Below are positions 1-10,349 of a stretch of 64,000 nucleotides of DNA, piece by piece. Position 1 is the stretch's first letter; every line of letters begins with the position of its first letter. Source of the stretch: Piper betle (taxonomy: Eukaryota > Streptophyta > Magnoliopsida > Piperales > Piperaceae); contig JAURVB010006398.1 in the NCBI GenBank assembly GCA_033002965.1, positions 1 to 64,000 on the forward strand, in the 5' to 3' direction. A model generated the notes under the pieces. The model was not told where the DNA came from and searched no databases. It saw only the letters and a list, made by a program, of their open reading frames with translations. The position numbers and the translations under genes are program-made.

Positions 1-409
1 CGGCACGGCAGTTTCGTAAATATGTATTGACTCGATTCCTACTCGAGTTAAAATAATATCTAGTTCGTAATCAATTTAGAAAAATCTAGAAAAATATGAA
101 AAAATTTCACAAAATAAAACAAACACAACAACATCCAAATGGCATGCTCTATAACTAATAACCCACCCGAATATAATCCAACGCGCCCTATTGCGTCATT
201 CGACCTAAAACTATTTCTACGATCAAACATATAAAAAGAAAAAAATACTGCATACTTTCATATATTCTGATAACTCATATCTCACCATCTTCTCGACATT
301 ATCATCATATATTCAGGTACACCTGACTCTCATCGCTCATAACTCACGGCTGGTCTCGACTCAGAATGCAATTCATGAAACTGACTCGACTCGAGTCACA
401 GGGTTTACA
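1..409 (-). mobile_element. Gypsy LTR fragment, 5' part, cut by window edge
   Basis: The stretch ends in TTTACA at 409. On the minus strand this reads TGTAAACCCTGTGACTCGAG, very close to the LTR starts at 31385 (plus) and 21594 (minus). Internal AT-rich text (about 60-170) is shared with 11640-11790, including the phrase AACTAATAACCCACC. It is therefore the start of a family B/E LTR lying on the minus strand, with the rest beyond the left edge. No open reading frame of note is present. Confidence 0.7.
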
Positions 410-688
410 AGGCGAAACTTTTTGCTGTCGAAATCAAGGATGCTGAGAACAAGAACCACACAGTTCGAGGTAAAATTCTTATTCAAAAAGTTAGTGTGGA
501 TGTTTTACTGAAATGGGGTGTACAAATTCGTTCCTATCATCCCGATTAGTTAAGAGTTTAGGACTCCATATGTCTACATTACCCAAGAGTTATAAGGGAG
601 ACAGGGAAGTCACCACGTTAAGAGTGACTAACCTATCCTTGGATATACATGGGAAACCTTATGTATGAAATTCATTGTATATGGGATA
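410..688 (+). pseudogene. Gypsy-1 gag/protease fragment
   Basis: The plus strand encodes a degraded aspartic-protease region of a Ty3/gypsy polyprotein. It aligns base for base with the minus-strand protease region of the family-A element at about 42430-42740, including text for SLDIHGKPYV. The catalytic region is damaged: around 505-530 the usual FDxG reads as KWG in the matching frame, and stops follow. The fragment is interrupted at 689 by a TRIM array and resumes at 1727. It is not functional. Confidence 0.75.
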
Positions 689-1721
689 TGTAACAACCCA
701 GCCCAAAGTGCAACGTAATGACTGAGTCATTTCTTTAAAATGGGTAACCAGGAAGTTAAAGACTATAGTCCATTCCCACTTATAAACAGAATCTTCTCCC
801 AGTAGGTTTTAGATATGGGACTAAGGTGAGGGATCTTACAATCCACCCATCTTAGGGAATTTCGTCCCCGAAATGCCTATTCTTGGCCCGTTGCTAGCCC
901 CAGCCCATGACCTTTCTGGCCCGTGACCGGCAGCCTAGCCAACGTTTCTAATCCAGCCCACCATCTAACACGGAACCAGGTCGGCTCTGATACCATTTGT
1001 AACGACCCAGCCCAAAGTGCAACGTAATGGGCTAAGTCATCTCTTTAAAATGGGTACCCCAGAAGTTAAAGATCTATGGTCCATTCCCACTTATAAACAG
1101 GATCTTCTCCTAGTAGGCATTAGATGTGGGACTAAGTTGAGGGATCTCACAATCCACCCACCTTAGGGAATTTCATCCCCGAAATGCCTATTCTTGGCCC
1201 GTTGCTAGCCCCAGCCCACGACCTTTCTGGCCCGTGACCGGTAGCCTAGCCAACGTTTCTAATCCAGCCCACCATCTAACACGGAACCAGGTCGGCTCTG
1301 ATACCATTTGTAATGACCCAGCCCAAAGTGCAACGTCATGGGCTAAGTCATTTCTTTAAAATGGGTACCCCGGAAGTTAAAGATCTATAGTCCATTCCCA
1401 CTTATAAATAGGATCTTCTCCCAGTAGGTATTAGATGTGGGACTAAGTTGAGGGATCTCACAATCCACCCATCTTAGGGAATTTTGTCCCCGAAATGCCT
1501 ATTCTTGGCCCGTTGCTAGCCCCAGCCCACCATCTAACACGGAACCAGGTCGGCTCTGATACCATTTGTAACGACCCAGCCCAAAGTGCAACGTAATGGG
1601 CTAAGTCATCTCTTAAAAATGGGTACCTCAGAAGTTAAAGATCTATAGTCCATTCCCACTTATAAACAGGGATATTCTCCGAGTAGGTATTAGATGTGGG
1701 ACTAAGTTGAGGGATCTCGCA
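689..1721 (-). mobile_element. Tandem TRIM array (4 LTRs, 3 internals)
   Basis: Terminal-repeat retrotransposon in miniature, minus orientation. LTRs lie at 689-840, 998-1151, 1309-1462 and 1567-1721. They are separated by internal segments 841-997, 1152-1308 and 1463-1566, the last with an internal deletion. On the minus strand each LTR starts TGTGAGATCC and ends GGGTCGTTACA (with point changes). Each full internal begins AATGGTATCAGAGCC, a binding site for initiator tRNA-Met, and ends with the purine tract AAGGTGGGTGGAT. The whole array is flanked by GGATA (684-688 and 1722-1726), so one target duplication encloses four LTRs. There is no coding capacity. Confidence 0.92.
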
Positions 1722-1726
1722 GGATA

Positions 1727-2792
1727 ATAGGCTTTGATGTACTGTTGGGAATGGACTGGTTGTCTGCACACCAGGCGTTTCTTGACTATAAAGGGAGGAG
1801 AGTGTTGACGAAACCTTGTAATTGTGGGATGGGGGTCATTTTCCAAGGTTCATGGAATGATCCATCCTCTTGTATTGTGTCGGTTAGTGAGGCAACTGAG
1901 TGGTTTGGTGAGGGTTGTAAAGCCTTTTCGGCAACTATAGAGGAGTCTGAGTCCAAACCCAAAGAGTTGTCAATGATTCCGGTGGTAGTTGAATTTCTGC
2001 ACGTATTTCCAGGTGAACTTCCATGGTTACCTCCTAAGCGGGCAGTGGAGTTTGTCATTGACCTAGCACCTAGAGTATCACCAATTTCTAAAGCACCATA
2101 CGCATGGCTCCAACGGAATTGAAGGAGTTAAAAAGTCAATTGGAAGAGCTGTTGCAGGCAGGCTTCATCCGACCAGGTACTTCACCCTGGGGAGCCCCTG
2201 TTCTTTTCGTAAAGAAGAAGGATGTCTCACTTCGATTGTGTATTGACTATCGCTAGCTCAAGCAAGTTACAGTCAAGAATCGGTACCCCTTACTGAGGAT
2301 TGATGATTTATTTAATCAGTTGAAAATAGCCGGAATACTCTCAAAAATAGACTTGCGGTCTGGATATCATCAACTGCGGGTGAAGGAATCTGACATACAG
2401 AAAATGGCTTTCCAAACTCGATATGGACATTATGAGTTTCTGGTTATGCCTTTCGGTTTGATAAATGCACCAGCAGCCTTTATGTCACTTATGAACACAG
2501 TGTTCCACGAATACTTAGATAAGTTTATTATTGTGTTTGTGGATGACATTCTCGTCTATTCAAATAATGAAGAGGACCATGGGAAACACTTGTCCATTGC
2601 TCTTCAAGTTTTGAGGGAGAATCAATTGTTCTCCAAGTTATCAAAGTGTGACTTCTTGCTGAAGGAGGTGAATTTCCTCGGACATGTTGTCTCAAAGGCA
2701 GTGGTCGCAGTAGATCCATCAAAATAAGAGCAGTTACTGATTGGCCACAACCCAAGTCAGTCACAGATATCTGAAGATTCCTTGGACTAGCA
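1727..2792 (+). pseudogene. Gypsy-1 protease C-end and reverse transcriptase
   Basis: Reading resumes after the TRIM array with the protease tail LLGMDWLSAHQAFLDYKG (about 1742-1795) and runs into the reverse transcriptase. The part at 2320-2727 is open for 135 residues. It shows [29 protein letters not shown] and the catalytic motif FVDD at 2536-2547. A frame change near 2105, a TAG at 2254-2256 inside the CIDYR motif and further lesions near 2727 break the frame. The sequence is typical of the plant Ty3/gypsy chromovirus-like group and closely parallels the minus-strand copy at 41290-42400. Confidence 0.9.
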
Positions 2793-3190
2793 GGTTACTA
2801 TCGGAAGTTGATAACAGATTTCTCCTTGTTGGCATCGCCAATGACTAAGCTTTCAAGCAAGGGGGTCATGTTCGAATGGAGTAACAAGTGTGAGGAGAGT
2901 TTCCAATCTTTGAAGAAGAGTTTACCTACTACACCAGTTTTGACTATACCAAATGGCAACGAAGGATTCGTGATGTTCTGTGATGCATCTTTAGTGGGGT
3001 TAGGATGTGTCCTTATGCCAGATGGTACGGTGGTGGCTTATGCCTCTAGCCAATTGAAGATTCACGAGCAAAATTATGCAACCCATGACATGGAACTGGC
3101 AGCAGTTGTGTTTGCTCTGAAAATTTGGAGACACTATTTGTACGGAGCTGAGTTCGAGGTTTTCACCGACCACCAAAGTTTTAAGTATAT
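2793..3190 (+). pseudogene. Gypsy-1 RNase H, truncated by TRIM
   Basis: The segment encodes the connection and RNase H domain of the same polyprotein. [13 protein letters not shown] supplies the first catalytic aspartate, [15 protein letters not shown] carries the glutamate, and [10 protein letters not shown] contains a later aspartate. The frame opens at about 2808 and is cut at 3190 by the next TRIM cluster; the last part of RNase H reappears at 4123. The function in an intact element is removal of RNA from RNA-DNA hybrids during cDNA synthesis; this copy cannot do so. Confidence 0.88.
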
Positions 3191-3608
3191 TGTAACGACC
3201 CAGCCCAAAGTGCAACGTAATGGGCTAAGTCATTTCTTTAAAATGGGTAGCCCGAAAGTTAAAGATCTCTAGTCCATTCCCACTTATACATAGGATCTTC
3301 TTCCAGTAAGTATTAGATGTGGGGCTAAGTTGAGGTATCTCACAATCCACCTACCTTTGGGAATTTCGTCCCCGAAATGCCTATTCTTGGCCCGTTGCTA
3401 GCCCCAACCCACGACCTTTCTGGCCCATGACCGGTAGCCTAGCCAACCATCTAACACGAAACCAGGTCGGCTCTGATACCATTTATAACGACCCAGCCCA
3501 AAGTGCAATGTAATGGACTGTCATTTCTTTAAAATGGGTACCCCAGAAGTTAAAGATTTATAATCCATTCCCACTTATAAACAGGATCTTCTCCCAGTAG
3601 GTATTAGA
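3191..3608 (-). mobile_element. TRIM, minus orientation, right LTR truncated
   Basis: LTR 3191-3344, internal 3345-3483, and a second LTR 3484-3608 that stops 30 bases or so short at TATTAGA, where an oppositely oriented TRIM begins. The tRNA-Met site is readable as GGCTCTGATACC just before 3484. The first LTR begins TGTAACGACCC like the other minus copies. It interrupts the RNase H region of gypsy-1. Confidence 0.88.
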
Positions 3609-4122
3609 TGTGAGATCCCTCAACTAAGTTCCACATCTAATACCTACTGGGAGAAGATCCTGTTTATAAGTGGGAATGGACTAGAGATCTTTAACTTTCG
3701 GGGTACCCATTTTAAAGAAATGACTTAGCCCATTACGTTGCACTTTGGGCTAGGTCGTTGCAAATGGAATCAGAGCCGAACTAGTTCCATGTTAGATGGT
3801 GGGATGGACTAGGGACGTTGGCTAGGCTGCCAGTCACGAGCAAAAAAAAGGTTGTGGGCTGGGGTTAGCAACGGGCCAAGACTAGAAATGCTAGCTAGGC
3901 TGCCGGTCACGGGCCAGAAAGGTCATGAGCTGGGGCTAGCAACGGGCTAAGAATAGGCATTTCGGGGCCCAAATTTCCTAAGGTGGGTGGATTGTGAGAT
4001 CCCTCAACTTAGTCCCACATCTAATACCTACTGGGAGAAGATCATGTTTATAAGTGGGAATGGACTATAGATCTTTAACTTTCGGGGTACCTATTTTAAA
4101 TAAATGACTTAGTCCATTACGT
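3609..4122 (+). mobile_element. TRIM, plus orientation, right LTR truncated
   Basis: LTR 3609-3762 starts TGTGAGATCC and ends GTCGTTGCA. The internal segment 3763-3992 opens AATGGAATCAGAGCC (one change in the primer site) and carries an internal duplication of the TAGGCTGCC...AGCAACGGGC block, making it longer than usual. A second LTR, 3993-4122, lacks its last 30 bases or so and runs straight into gypsy-1 coding DNA. Together with 3191-3608 it forms a head-to-head inverted pair. Confidence 0.88.
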
Positions 4123-5640
4123 TCACCCAGAGTGACCTTAACCTTCGACAGAGGCAGTGGATAAAATACTTGAAGGACTATGATTTCCAAATTTTATGCC
4201 ATCCGGGAAAAGCGAATGTTGTAGCCGACACGTTGAGTTGGAAGGTCAAGGTGGACAAGGGTCAACAGCTAGCTAGACTTTGGGCTATGTATGCTGAGGT
4301 GGTAGCAATTATCCCAGTGGAACAAGTGACAGGACTACTTCCGAAAACTCTTGACATTTTAGCAGATTCCATCAATGTAATCAGATTTAGAGGGTGGTGG
4401 TTGTGTGTACCCAACAATGATGCATTTAAAGTGAGATATCCTGGAGGAAGCTCATCATTCAAGGTTCTCAATACACCCTGGTGTTACAAAGATATACCAG
4501 GACATAAAACGAACCTAATAGTGGATTGGGATGAAGAGGGATGTGGTGGATTTTGTTTCCAAGTGTCTGACGTGCCAATTGATCAGACCCAACATCAACT
4601 ACCCGGTGGATTATTACAACCTATAGAGATACCTACTTGGAAATGGGAGCGTGTCACATGTGAGTTTATTACTAAACTCCCAAGGACTTTGAAGAGACAT
4701 GACTCTATATGGGTAGTTGTAGACTGTTTGACTAAGGCATCTCACTTTATCCACACAAAATCAACAAGGACGGCGGAATACTTAGCAGAACTGTACATAA
4801 ATAACATTGTCAGGCTGCATAGAATTCTAAAGGAGATAGTCTCTGACAGAGATACCCTATTCACGCTACATTTTTGGGAAGTTTTTCAAAAAGCTATGGG
4901 GACCCAAATTAAGTTAAGTACAGCATATCACCTCCAAACTGATGGTAAGAGTGAGAGGACTAATCAAAACTTGGAGGATTTGTTGAGAGCTTACATCCTC
5001 GACTGGGGAGGAGATTGGGAGAAACACCTAGCCTTAGCTGAATTCACCTATAATAACTCTTACCAAGCCAGTATAGGAATGGCACCGTTTAAAGCTTTAT
5101 ACGGTAGGCCTTGTCGATCTCCATCATGCTAGTTGGAGTCTACAGAGGTGGTTATAGTCTGGCCAGAGATGGTGAGTGAAGCAGCTGAAAAAGTGCAACT
5201 CATCTAGCAAAGGCTTAAGGCAGCTCAGGATCGGCAGAAAAGTTATGCTAACACTCGAAGGAAGGACTTAGAATTCCAAGTTGGGGAGTTCATCTACCTT
5301 AAGACCTCACCTAAAAAGGGAGTGATCAGATTTAGAACATCAGGGAAGTTGAAGCCAAGATTCATAAGACCATTTCAAATTCTAGATCGAATCGGAATTT
5401 GTGCATATAGATTAGCATTACCACCAAGCCTTGATGGTGTACACAATGTCTTTCATGTGTCAATGTTAAAGAAATTTGTACGAGATGAAAATCACATTTT
5501 CACAAATTTTGCAGATTTATGCTACAATCGGATTTAACCTACGAGGAAAAACCGATTCGCATCTTGGGAAGGGAAACAAAGACACTCCATAACAAGGAGA
5601 TCCCTTTGGTAAAGGTATTATGGAGAAATCAAGGATTAGA
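4123..5640 (+). pseudogene. Gypsy-1 RNase H tail, integrase and chromo-like end
   Basis: Coding resumes with the RNase H tail and an open stretch at 4170-5132 (320 residues). HPGKANVVADTLS marks the junction to integrase. The zinc-finger part (about 4430-4610) is scrambled by compensating frameshifts and its His/Cys pattern is lost. The catalytic core is recognisable: WVVVDCLTKASHF (about 4711-4749), EIVSDRDTLFT (about 4831-4863) and the glutamate in TDGKSERTNQNLED. A TAG at 5130-5132 ends the frame after CRSPSC. Downstream, KLKPRFIRPFQILDRIG and a chromo-like tail (about 5340-5640) remain. The element is truncated at 5640 by LTR DNA in the other orientation. Confidence 0.9.
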
Positions 5641-5934
5641 AGTGCGCCCTTTCACCCCTCTCGGTATCACAAGTGCATAATTAGTCATTTTGCGCCATTG
5701 CGCCCTTTCACCCCTTTCGGCATGGGGGTAGGTATTTAATAGTACTACTACCCCTTGTGAGGACTCCACATAGTAATTTCTAAGGGAGCTGCCCCATGTC
5801 GGTACTCCAACATAAGAATACATATCATTTCAAGTAATTATACGAACCCGAAATTTTGACGAAGAACCCGCAACTATGACACAAGATCCTAATGTGGATG
5901 AAACTCTTCTAAAGTCTTCCCTTCGTAAGTCAAA
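5641..5934 (-). mobile_element. Gypsy LTR fragment, minus orientation
   Basis: The segment contains the blocks TGCGCCCTTTCACCCCT and AATTATACGAACCCG and matches the reverse complement of about 9740-10250. It also matches parts of the LTRs at 34380-34780 and 37740-38040. It is an internal piece of a family-A/C type LTR. It abuts the broken gypsy-1 at its left and a solo LTR at its right. Confidence 0.65.
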
Positions 5935-7717
5935 TGTAACGACCCACCATTTTTCACGATATTGTGGGCCTACCTGGCCAGGTGTTACTCACAATTAAGT
6001 AAATATGACTAACATTTTTTTTTAACAAAAACATATATAAAGATCCCACAGTCTTAGACCGTTTCCCAGCAGCCACACTTATTTCTCAATTAAATAATAA
6101 AAGGAGTCCTCATATTTATTTTGCTCCATACTCTGGATGTCAATCACCTATTCTCGTATCTGCATACCTGCGGAGGCAATTCCACATTAGTGATTACAAC
6201 ACTAAGTAGTATAATAGATAAAACAAAACAAGTACATTCCACTATTTCCTTATGTTTATTTTAATATGCGGTGGAGCGATTCCGCTATACTCCAAAACAA
6301 TGCGGAGGAGGTATCCGCTGTGATCCGCACACCCCGGCCGTAGCCCTTTTGTGGGGAGGCTACCACTACCGTCTCCAGTGCCAGTGCCTCGCACACCCCG
6401 GCCGTAGCCTTTTTGTGGGGAAGCTATCACTGCACTTAGGTGATTGCTAAGCCCCGTTTGTGGGGAATCTCTCACTACCAATTCTAGTGCCAGTGCCTCG
6501 CACACCCCAGCCGTAGCCTTTTTATGGGGAGGCTATCATTGCACTCAGGTGAATGCTACGCCCCGTTTGTGGGGAAGCTCTCACTGCCAATTCTAGTGCC
6601 AGTGCCTCACACACCCCGGCCGTAACCTTTTTATAGGGAGTCTATCACTGCACTCAGGTGAATGCTATGCCCCGTTTGTGGGGAAGCTCTCACTGCCAAT
6701 TCTAGTGCCAGTGCCTCACACACCCCGGCCGTAGCCTTTTTATGGGGAGGCTATCACTGTACTCCAGTGTGATGGAGGAATCGATGTGCCTCGATCACCC
6801 CGGCCGTAGCCTTTTTATGGGGCGGCTATCACTACTCCAAAACAATGTAGATGCATTACACAATTTACTCACATAATACGATCCCGTGTCGGACTGAGTC
6901 AATTCTTTGACCCCGGTTGCACTCGGTGCATGGTGGTCGAATATGGCCTCAGGCCGACCTAGGCTACCAACAAGGAAAGTACGATGTTCTACATATTATA
7001 CGTACCTGACTTGTGATGTCGTCTGACTGTGACCCGTGAAATCTGAATGAGGGCATAAAATTATACATTAGTATAATTTTATTTTGCATGAACCTACATG
7101 CAACTTACATGACTAATATACTATCAATTTTAAATGATGTAATTATTTCATGTTAGTCTTCATTCCTTATTAAATTTTTAGCAATTCTAATGATAATTAA
7201 TTATTAACATGTCCCTTTACAAAAAAACTAAGCAATCGACAAGAACCCCATGCATAAGATGCTGGAGATCTAGCAACTTGGCAGGGCCTCTTCAACAAAC
7301 CTTGCATGCAAGAATCCTAATGGAAACAAATAAGATGAGGGATGAAATACTCACACAGTAATGGAGAGGTAGCCTGGGACGGAGATGAGGGATGAAATAC
7401 TCCCTCCTCTTGCATATATATACACTACAACCATTCCCTCCATTAAATTCTCATACCCCATCATCCATTGGTATTTCCTAGGTTCAACGAGCCCCTTCAT
7501 TAAATTCTCACACCCCATCATCCATTGGTATTTCCTAGGTTCAACGACCCCTTCATTAAATTCTCACACCCCATCATCCATTCATGAATAGGTATTTTCT
7601 AAGTGACCTTAAGTCGAACCATGGCCGGTCGACTTGATAACCAACCATATTGGTTCATCTATATTTATTTCATAATACTTAGGTTCGAGTCTTGTAATAA
7701 AAATCATGGTTTTTACA
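5935..7717 (-). mobile_element. Solo LTR, family C, minus orientation
   Basis: It starts TGTAACGACCCACC and ends TGGTTTTTACA. On the minus strand it therefore begins TGTAAAAACC and ends GGGTCGTTACA, with TG...CA ends. It shares its outer segments with the LTRs of element C (47138-50096), notably the block at 7230-7717 with three copies of a roughly 55 bp sequence containing CCATCATCCATT. Flanks are TCAAA on the left and TCCAA on the right, a four-of-five match. No internal region is attached. Its middle carries a 109 bp minisatellite instead of the 33 bp repeat found in element C. Confidence 0.8.
6328..6830. repeat. 109 bp minisatellite inside the LTR
   Basis: The phrase CACACCCCGGCCGTAGCC recurs with small changes at 6328, 6392, 6501, 6610 and 6719, and partly at 6796. 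The regular spacing is 109, 109 and 109 bp, with one short first unit of 64 bp. Each full unit holds two possible hairpins: TAGCC with GGCTA, and CCCC with GGGG around GTTTGT. It is GC-richer than its surroundings. Confidence 0.9.
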
Positions 7718-9500
7718 TCCAAGGTTGTTGGAGCTAGTTGGAATACTCCTTGGCACTTGGAGGTGCTTGAGAGTAAGTTTTGAGCTCACAAAGGGCCTTG
7801 GTACTTGGCATTAGAGAAGGAAAGCTTGTTGGAGGCTCCAAGGGTGTTGGACTACAAGCATGTGGAGAGTGTTGGAGTGCAAGCTTTGGTTGGAGTTTAG
7901 CTTGCATTCAGTCAGACATTCGGATAGGAGTTCAGCAAACAAAGTATGAGGAGCAGCAAAAGAACAAGGGTGGTTCAACCTTCAGCTGGCCTTTAGTCAA
8001 GCGTTCGGCAATCGAAGACCATCAGCTTGTTGAAAAACCCAGTGAGAGCAGACCTCGGTTACCCTTTGAACAAGGGTTTGGTAACCGAAGCTGGAGTTGT
8101 AAAAAGGTTCAATTGTGCAGTTGAGTTTAATCATACATTTGGTTGCTCTTTCGACTACCGAAGGGGCTTTGATAGGGACTTTGGAAACTAATTGAGGAGT
8201 TCGGGATTGGACAGTGAATGAGGGAAGTTTGGGAAGATGTTTAATCAGGCGATCGGTCATGATTTCGACAGCTGAAGCATATGAAGTTGACATGGCTAAG
8301 TTTAAAGTGATCATTTGGTGGATGATCAATCAATCATTTGGCAGCCAAACAATTTGGGCATGTTGAGAAAACTATTTGTTTGAAAAAGCCAAAGAGAGCT
8401 AATCAAATCCCAACAACTCTATTTGATGGAGATGATTGAAAATCTTATAAATAGGGCCTCGGATAATGAGTTTGGATAAATTTTAGACCATAGATTGAAC
8501 CATTGACTCTCTTGGTGTGAATTAGGAAGCTCAAGCTTGTGTGAGGATTTTTGTATTCCTAGGTGTTTCATGTGTAAACCAGTGAGAGATCATTCTATGT
8601 GAGGGATTGATGAAGGTGTTGAACTAATTTGTAAACTCTCAAGGTGTTGAAAGTGTGTATGAAAGCCTAGGTCTTTGAGGAAGAAATGGTAGGAAGATGA
8701 GACTTCATTGGCTCAAGGTATGAGCTTGTGAAGGGACTATAGCTTCAAGTGGTTGCTCCAAGGGTGTTGGAGCTTGTTGCAAGACTCCTTGGCACTTGGG
8801 GGGGTACAGAGGAAGGCTTATAGCTCACAAAAGGCCTTGGTACTTGGCGTTGGAGAAGGAAGGCTTGTTGGAGGCTCAGAGGGTGTTAGAGTGCAATCTT
8901 TGGTTGGAGTTTAGCTTGCGTTCACTCAGACATTCGATCAAGAGTTCAGCCAATGAAGCATGAGGTGCATTGAAAGAACAAAGGTGGTTCGACTTTCGGC
9001 TAACCTTCGGTCATGCGTTCAGCAATGGAAGAACTTCAGCTAGGTGAGAAGACAAGTGAGTTTACTTAGGTTACCCTTCGATTATGGGTTCAGCAACTGA
9101 AGCCTAAAGTCGTGAAGATAAACAGTTGAGCAACTGAGTTCAGTTAAACGTTCGGTCACACATTTGACTACCGAAGGAACTTCAATAGGGACTTAAGAAT
9201 TCAATCAAGGAGTTCGAGATTAGAAAGTGGATTGGTGGAGTTTAGGAAGATGTTCAGTTAGGCAATCGGTCCTGCATTCAACTGCCGAAGAAGACGACTT
9301 CGACATGGCTAAGTTTCAAGTTATCATTCAGTGGACAATCAGTCGATCGTTTTGTTGCCGAATAATCTGAGCAAGTTGAGAAAACTAGCCGTTAAAAAAA
9401 CCAGAAAGAGATAATTAAGTCCCAACAGTGCTATTTGATGGAGAAGAATGGAAACCTCATAAATAGGGTTCTAGAGAATGGCTTTGGACAACCTTTTAAA
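7718..9500 (+). repeat. Tandem LTR-like repeat, about 1.04 kb unit
   Basis: Two diverged direct copies lie at about 7718-8757 and 8758-9500, offset by 1039 bp (GGTACTTGGC at 7800 and 8839). Each has TATAAATAG or CATAAATAG near its end (about 8447 and 9459), in a position typical of an LTR promoter. A truncated third copy is at 46869-47137. The unit is probably an LTR of an unidentified element. The longest open frame here, 7780-8124, has no recognisable domain and is not conserved between copies. Confidence 0.6.
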
Positions 9501-9739
9501 TCAGTTTCATTTATTACATTTTTGGGATTGGGACCCATTCATATTATTTCAATAGTCAATTTTTTGACTTTTCGTTATTAGATAAATGATACAATTATGA
9601 ATGAATATGTTCTTTTTTATAAAATTTAATGCAGTGACTTCTTAAATTCCACACATATTAATAAAGTTTAATATACTGCCTTCTTGAATTCCATACATAT
9701 TCTTCTATATAAAGGAGAGTTCCATTGATGTTAAATGAA

Positions 9740-10260
9740 ACATCTTCTGGATAGTTTGTGAGCACATTTGACTCACAAAGGGAAGGCTTTAGAGAAATTT
9801 CATTCATATTAGGATCATGTGTTATAGTTGCGGGTGCCTCAACAAAATTCAAGGTCTATATAATTACTCAAAATATTATATATTCCTATTTGGGAGTCTT
9901 GGTCGGCCTGAGTCCACATTCGACCACCATGTGCCGAGCGCAACCGGGGTCAAAGAATTGGCTTAGTCCAACACAGGGCAGTACCCTTAAAAATTACTAT
10001 GTGGGAGTCTTGGTTAGCTTGAGCCCACATTTGACCACCATGCATCGAGCGCAACTAGGTCAAAGGCCCAGTCCAACATGGGGCACACCCTTAAAAAATT
10101 ACTATACATTCGACCACCATGCGCTGAGCACAACCGGGGTCAAAGAATTGACTCAGTCTGACACAAGGTAGCACCCTTAAAATTCTTGAAAGATTAAAAT
10201 TTGACCCCATGCCGAAAGGGGTGACAGGGCGCAATGGTGCAAGACGGCTCATTATCTTTT
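9740..10260 (+). mobile_element. Gypsy LTR fragment with 113 bp repeat
   Basis: Plus-orientation counterpart of 5641-5934, ending near ATGCCGAAAGGGGTGACAGGGCGCAATGG as read around 10208-10236. Within it, about 9888-10175, a unit of roughly 113 bp containing TTCGACCACCATG repeats two to three times. The same unit occurs twice in the minus-oriented LTR at about 34500-34690. I see no complete LTR end on either side. Confidence 0.6.
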
Positions 10261-10349
10261 ATGTCATGGTTTTTAAAATCTTAATAATTAATAAAAAAAT
10301 TAATTTATGACACTTAGTTTTATATAGTAACACTTGGATCGTGGTTAGC

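Noticed and set aside
689..1721. Cassandra-type element with a 5S RNA promoter in the LTR
   Set aside because: The LTR ends and primer site fit a TRIM, but I see no 5S-like box A, intermediate element and box C in the LTR.
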